64,000 bases of DNA from Ceratorhiza oryzae-sativae. Its lineage: Eukaryota > Basidiomycota > Agaricomycetes > Cantharellales > Ceratobasidiaceae. Below are positions 63,235-64,000 of the stretch, one piece after another (position 1 is the first letter of the stretch; each line of letters opens with the position of its first letter). The notes beneath the pieces were generated by a model that did not search any database, had not been told where the DNA came from, and saw only the letters and a list, made by a program, of their open reading frames with translations. Position numbers and translations under genes: made by a program. The DNA is taken from positions 186,001-250,000 of the forward strand of contig JARWMV010000237.1 of NCBI GenBank assembly GCA_030998015.1, written 5' to 3'.

Positions 63235-64000
63235 TGTTATGACCCGCCTAGCAGACATAACCTAACAACCGAATATTGTACAGATTTATGGCATTTTTCC
63301 CGAAGCGGAACAAACCATAAACAGGATCACGTGATCTCGGCGCTTACCCAACGATTAAGCGCCGGTGGTTACCCTGAACTTGCTCCAGCGTTTCTCTCCC
63401 ATGTTACCTGGAGCGAGGAGCAAGTTGTCACGTGATCTCGGCGCTTACCCAACAATTAAGTGCCGGTGGTTACCCTGAACTCGCTCCAGCGTTTCTCTCC
63501 CATGTTACCTGGAGCAAGGAGCGAGTTGTCACGTGATCTCGGCGCTTACCCAACGATTAAGCGCCGGTGGTTACCCTGAACTCGCTCCAGCGTTTCTCTC
63601 CCATGTTACCTGGAGCGAGGAGCGAGTTGTCACGTGATCTCGGCGCTTACCCAACGATTAAGCGCCGGGTGCTTAAGTCCAAAGTCACATGACCCTCGGA
63701 CCTCGCGCGGCTCTATAAGATTCGGAGCTGCACAAACTTAAGACAAACAATTACCTAACCCATAGTACTGTACATAACCTACACCTACTGTGGAGTGTGC
63801 TTAGATAATACATCCGCAGCCACCGCAGCCACAGGTGTATATAAGAAGGATAAAGCAAGACTGGACACCTCAGCTTGCTTTATCTCATCAACCACCATAG
63901 ACCATAGCAAAAAACTGTAACTAGAACACTCAATACATACTGCATAGCACCAAACCGTCAACGCAGCCACTACTTAAGTGCTCCACAAGGGAGCCTCCAG
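63235..64000 (+). mobile_element. LTR, family B, copy 3, CpG-rich, runs off window
   Basis: Begins TGTTATGACCCGCC. Homologous to the copies at 53505 (reverse) and 62331. TATA-like ctataagattcgg near 63713 and a polymerase II-like start region. High CpG density marks it as the youngest copy. It may be a solo LTR or the 5' LTR of a complete element to the right. Confidence 0.82.
63328..63670 (+). repeat. Three 101-bp tandem repeats in LTR-B
   Basis: Units start at 63328, 63429 and 63530, with a fourth partial start at 63631: exact 101-bp spacing. Each begins cacgtgatctcggcgc and contains a CACGTG palindrome. The units are nearly identical. The homologous region has about two units in the copy at 62331 and one in the copy at 53505. 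Confidence 0.9.

Overview
The window looks like nuclear DNA of a filamentous basidiomycete. Genes are compact and intron-rich, with introns mostly 48-60 bp and GT..AG. The gene content is fungal (Kre6/Skn1-type glucan synthesis protein, Old Yellow Enzyme, eIF2D, eIF3i, a feedback-type DAHP synthase). Tandem tyrosine-kinase-like kinases and short Cys-containing secreted proteins suggest an Agaricomycete, possibly Rhizoctonia/Ceratobasidium-like; the genus is inference.

Positions 1 to about 38.4 kb are the gene-bearing half. In order: two tandem TKL-type kinases (minus), eIF2D/Tma64 (plus), a GH27 alpha-galactosidase with a C-terminal membrane anchor (plus), two tandem ABHD12-like hydrolases of which the second carries a 1-bp frameshift, a 3.4-kb gene-free stretch, a secreted PEBP-family protein (minus), eIF3i (minus) divergent from DAHP synthase (plus), a 1.14-kb inverted duplication holding two copies of a small secreted two-module Cys protein (one intact, one broken), a hypothetical membrane protein, Kre6/Skn1, an Old Yellow Enzyme, and a Pro-rich membrane protein.

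Positions 39.2 kb to the end are a nest of mobile elements. A LINE (ORF1 and ORF2 overlapping as ATGA, 3' poly-A at 51.55 kb) is split by a 6.0-kb Helitron. Removing 40061-46048 rejoins LINE ORF1 in frame. The same LINE has lost its reverse-transcriptase core at a 1.4-kb non-coding element, here called X. From 53.4 kb there is a second X copy cut by a solo LTR (LTR-B); an LTR-A copy without target duplication abutting a Ty3/gypsy integrase-chromodomain fragment with its 3' LTR (LTR-T); and a second Helitron helicase remnant. That remnant is interrupted by a solo LTR-A, by a Tc1 element that itself carries a solo LTR-T, and by a solo LTR-B. A young, CpG-rich LTR-B copy with three 101-bp repeats runs off the right edge.

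Most premature stops in the elements are TGA where CGA would restore the frame. LTR copies differ largely at CpG sites. This suggests methylation-linked CpG decay rather than random drift. Exon boundaries were inferred by eye from splice signals and family conservation; no alignment or search was run.
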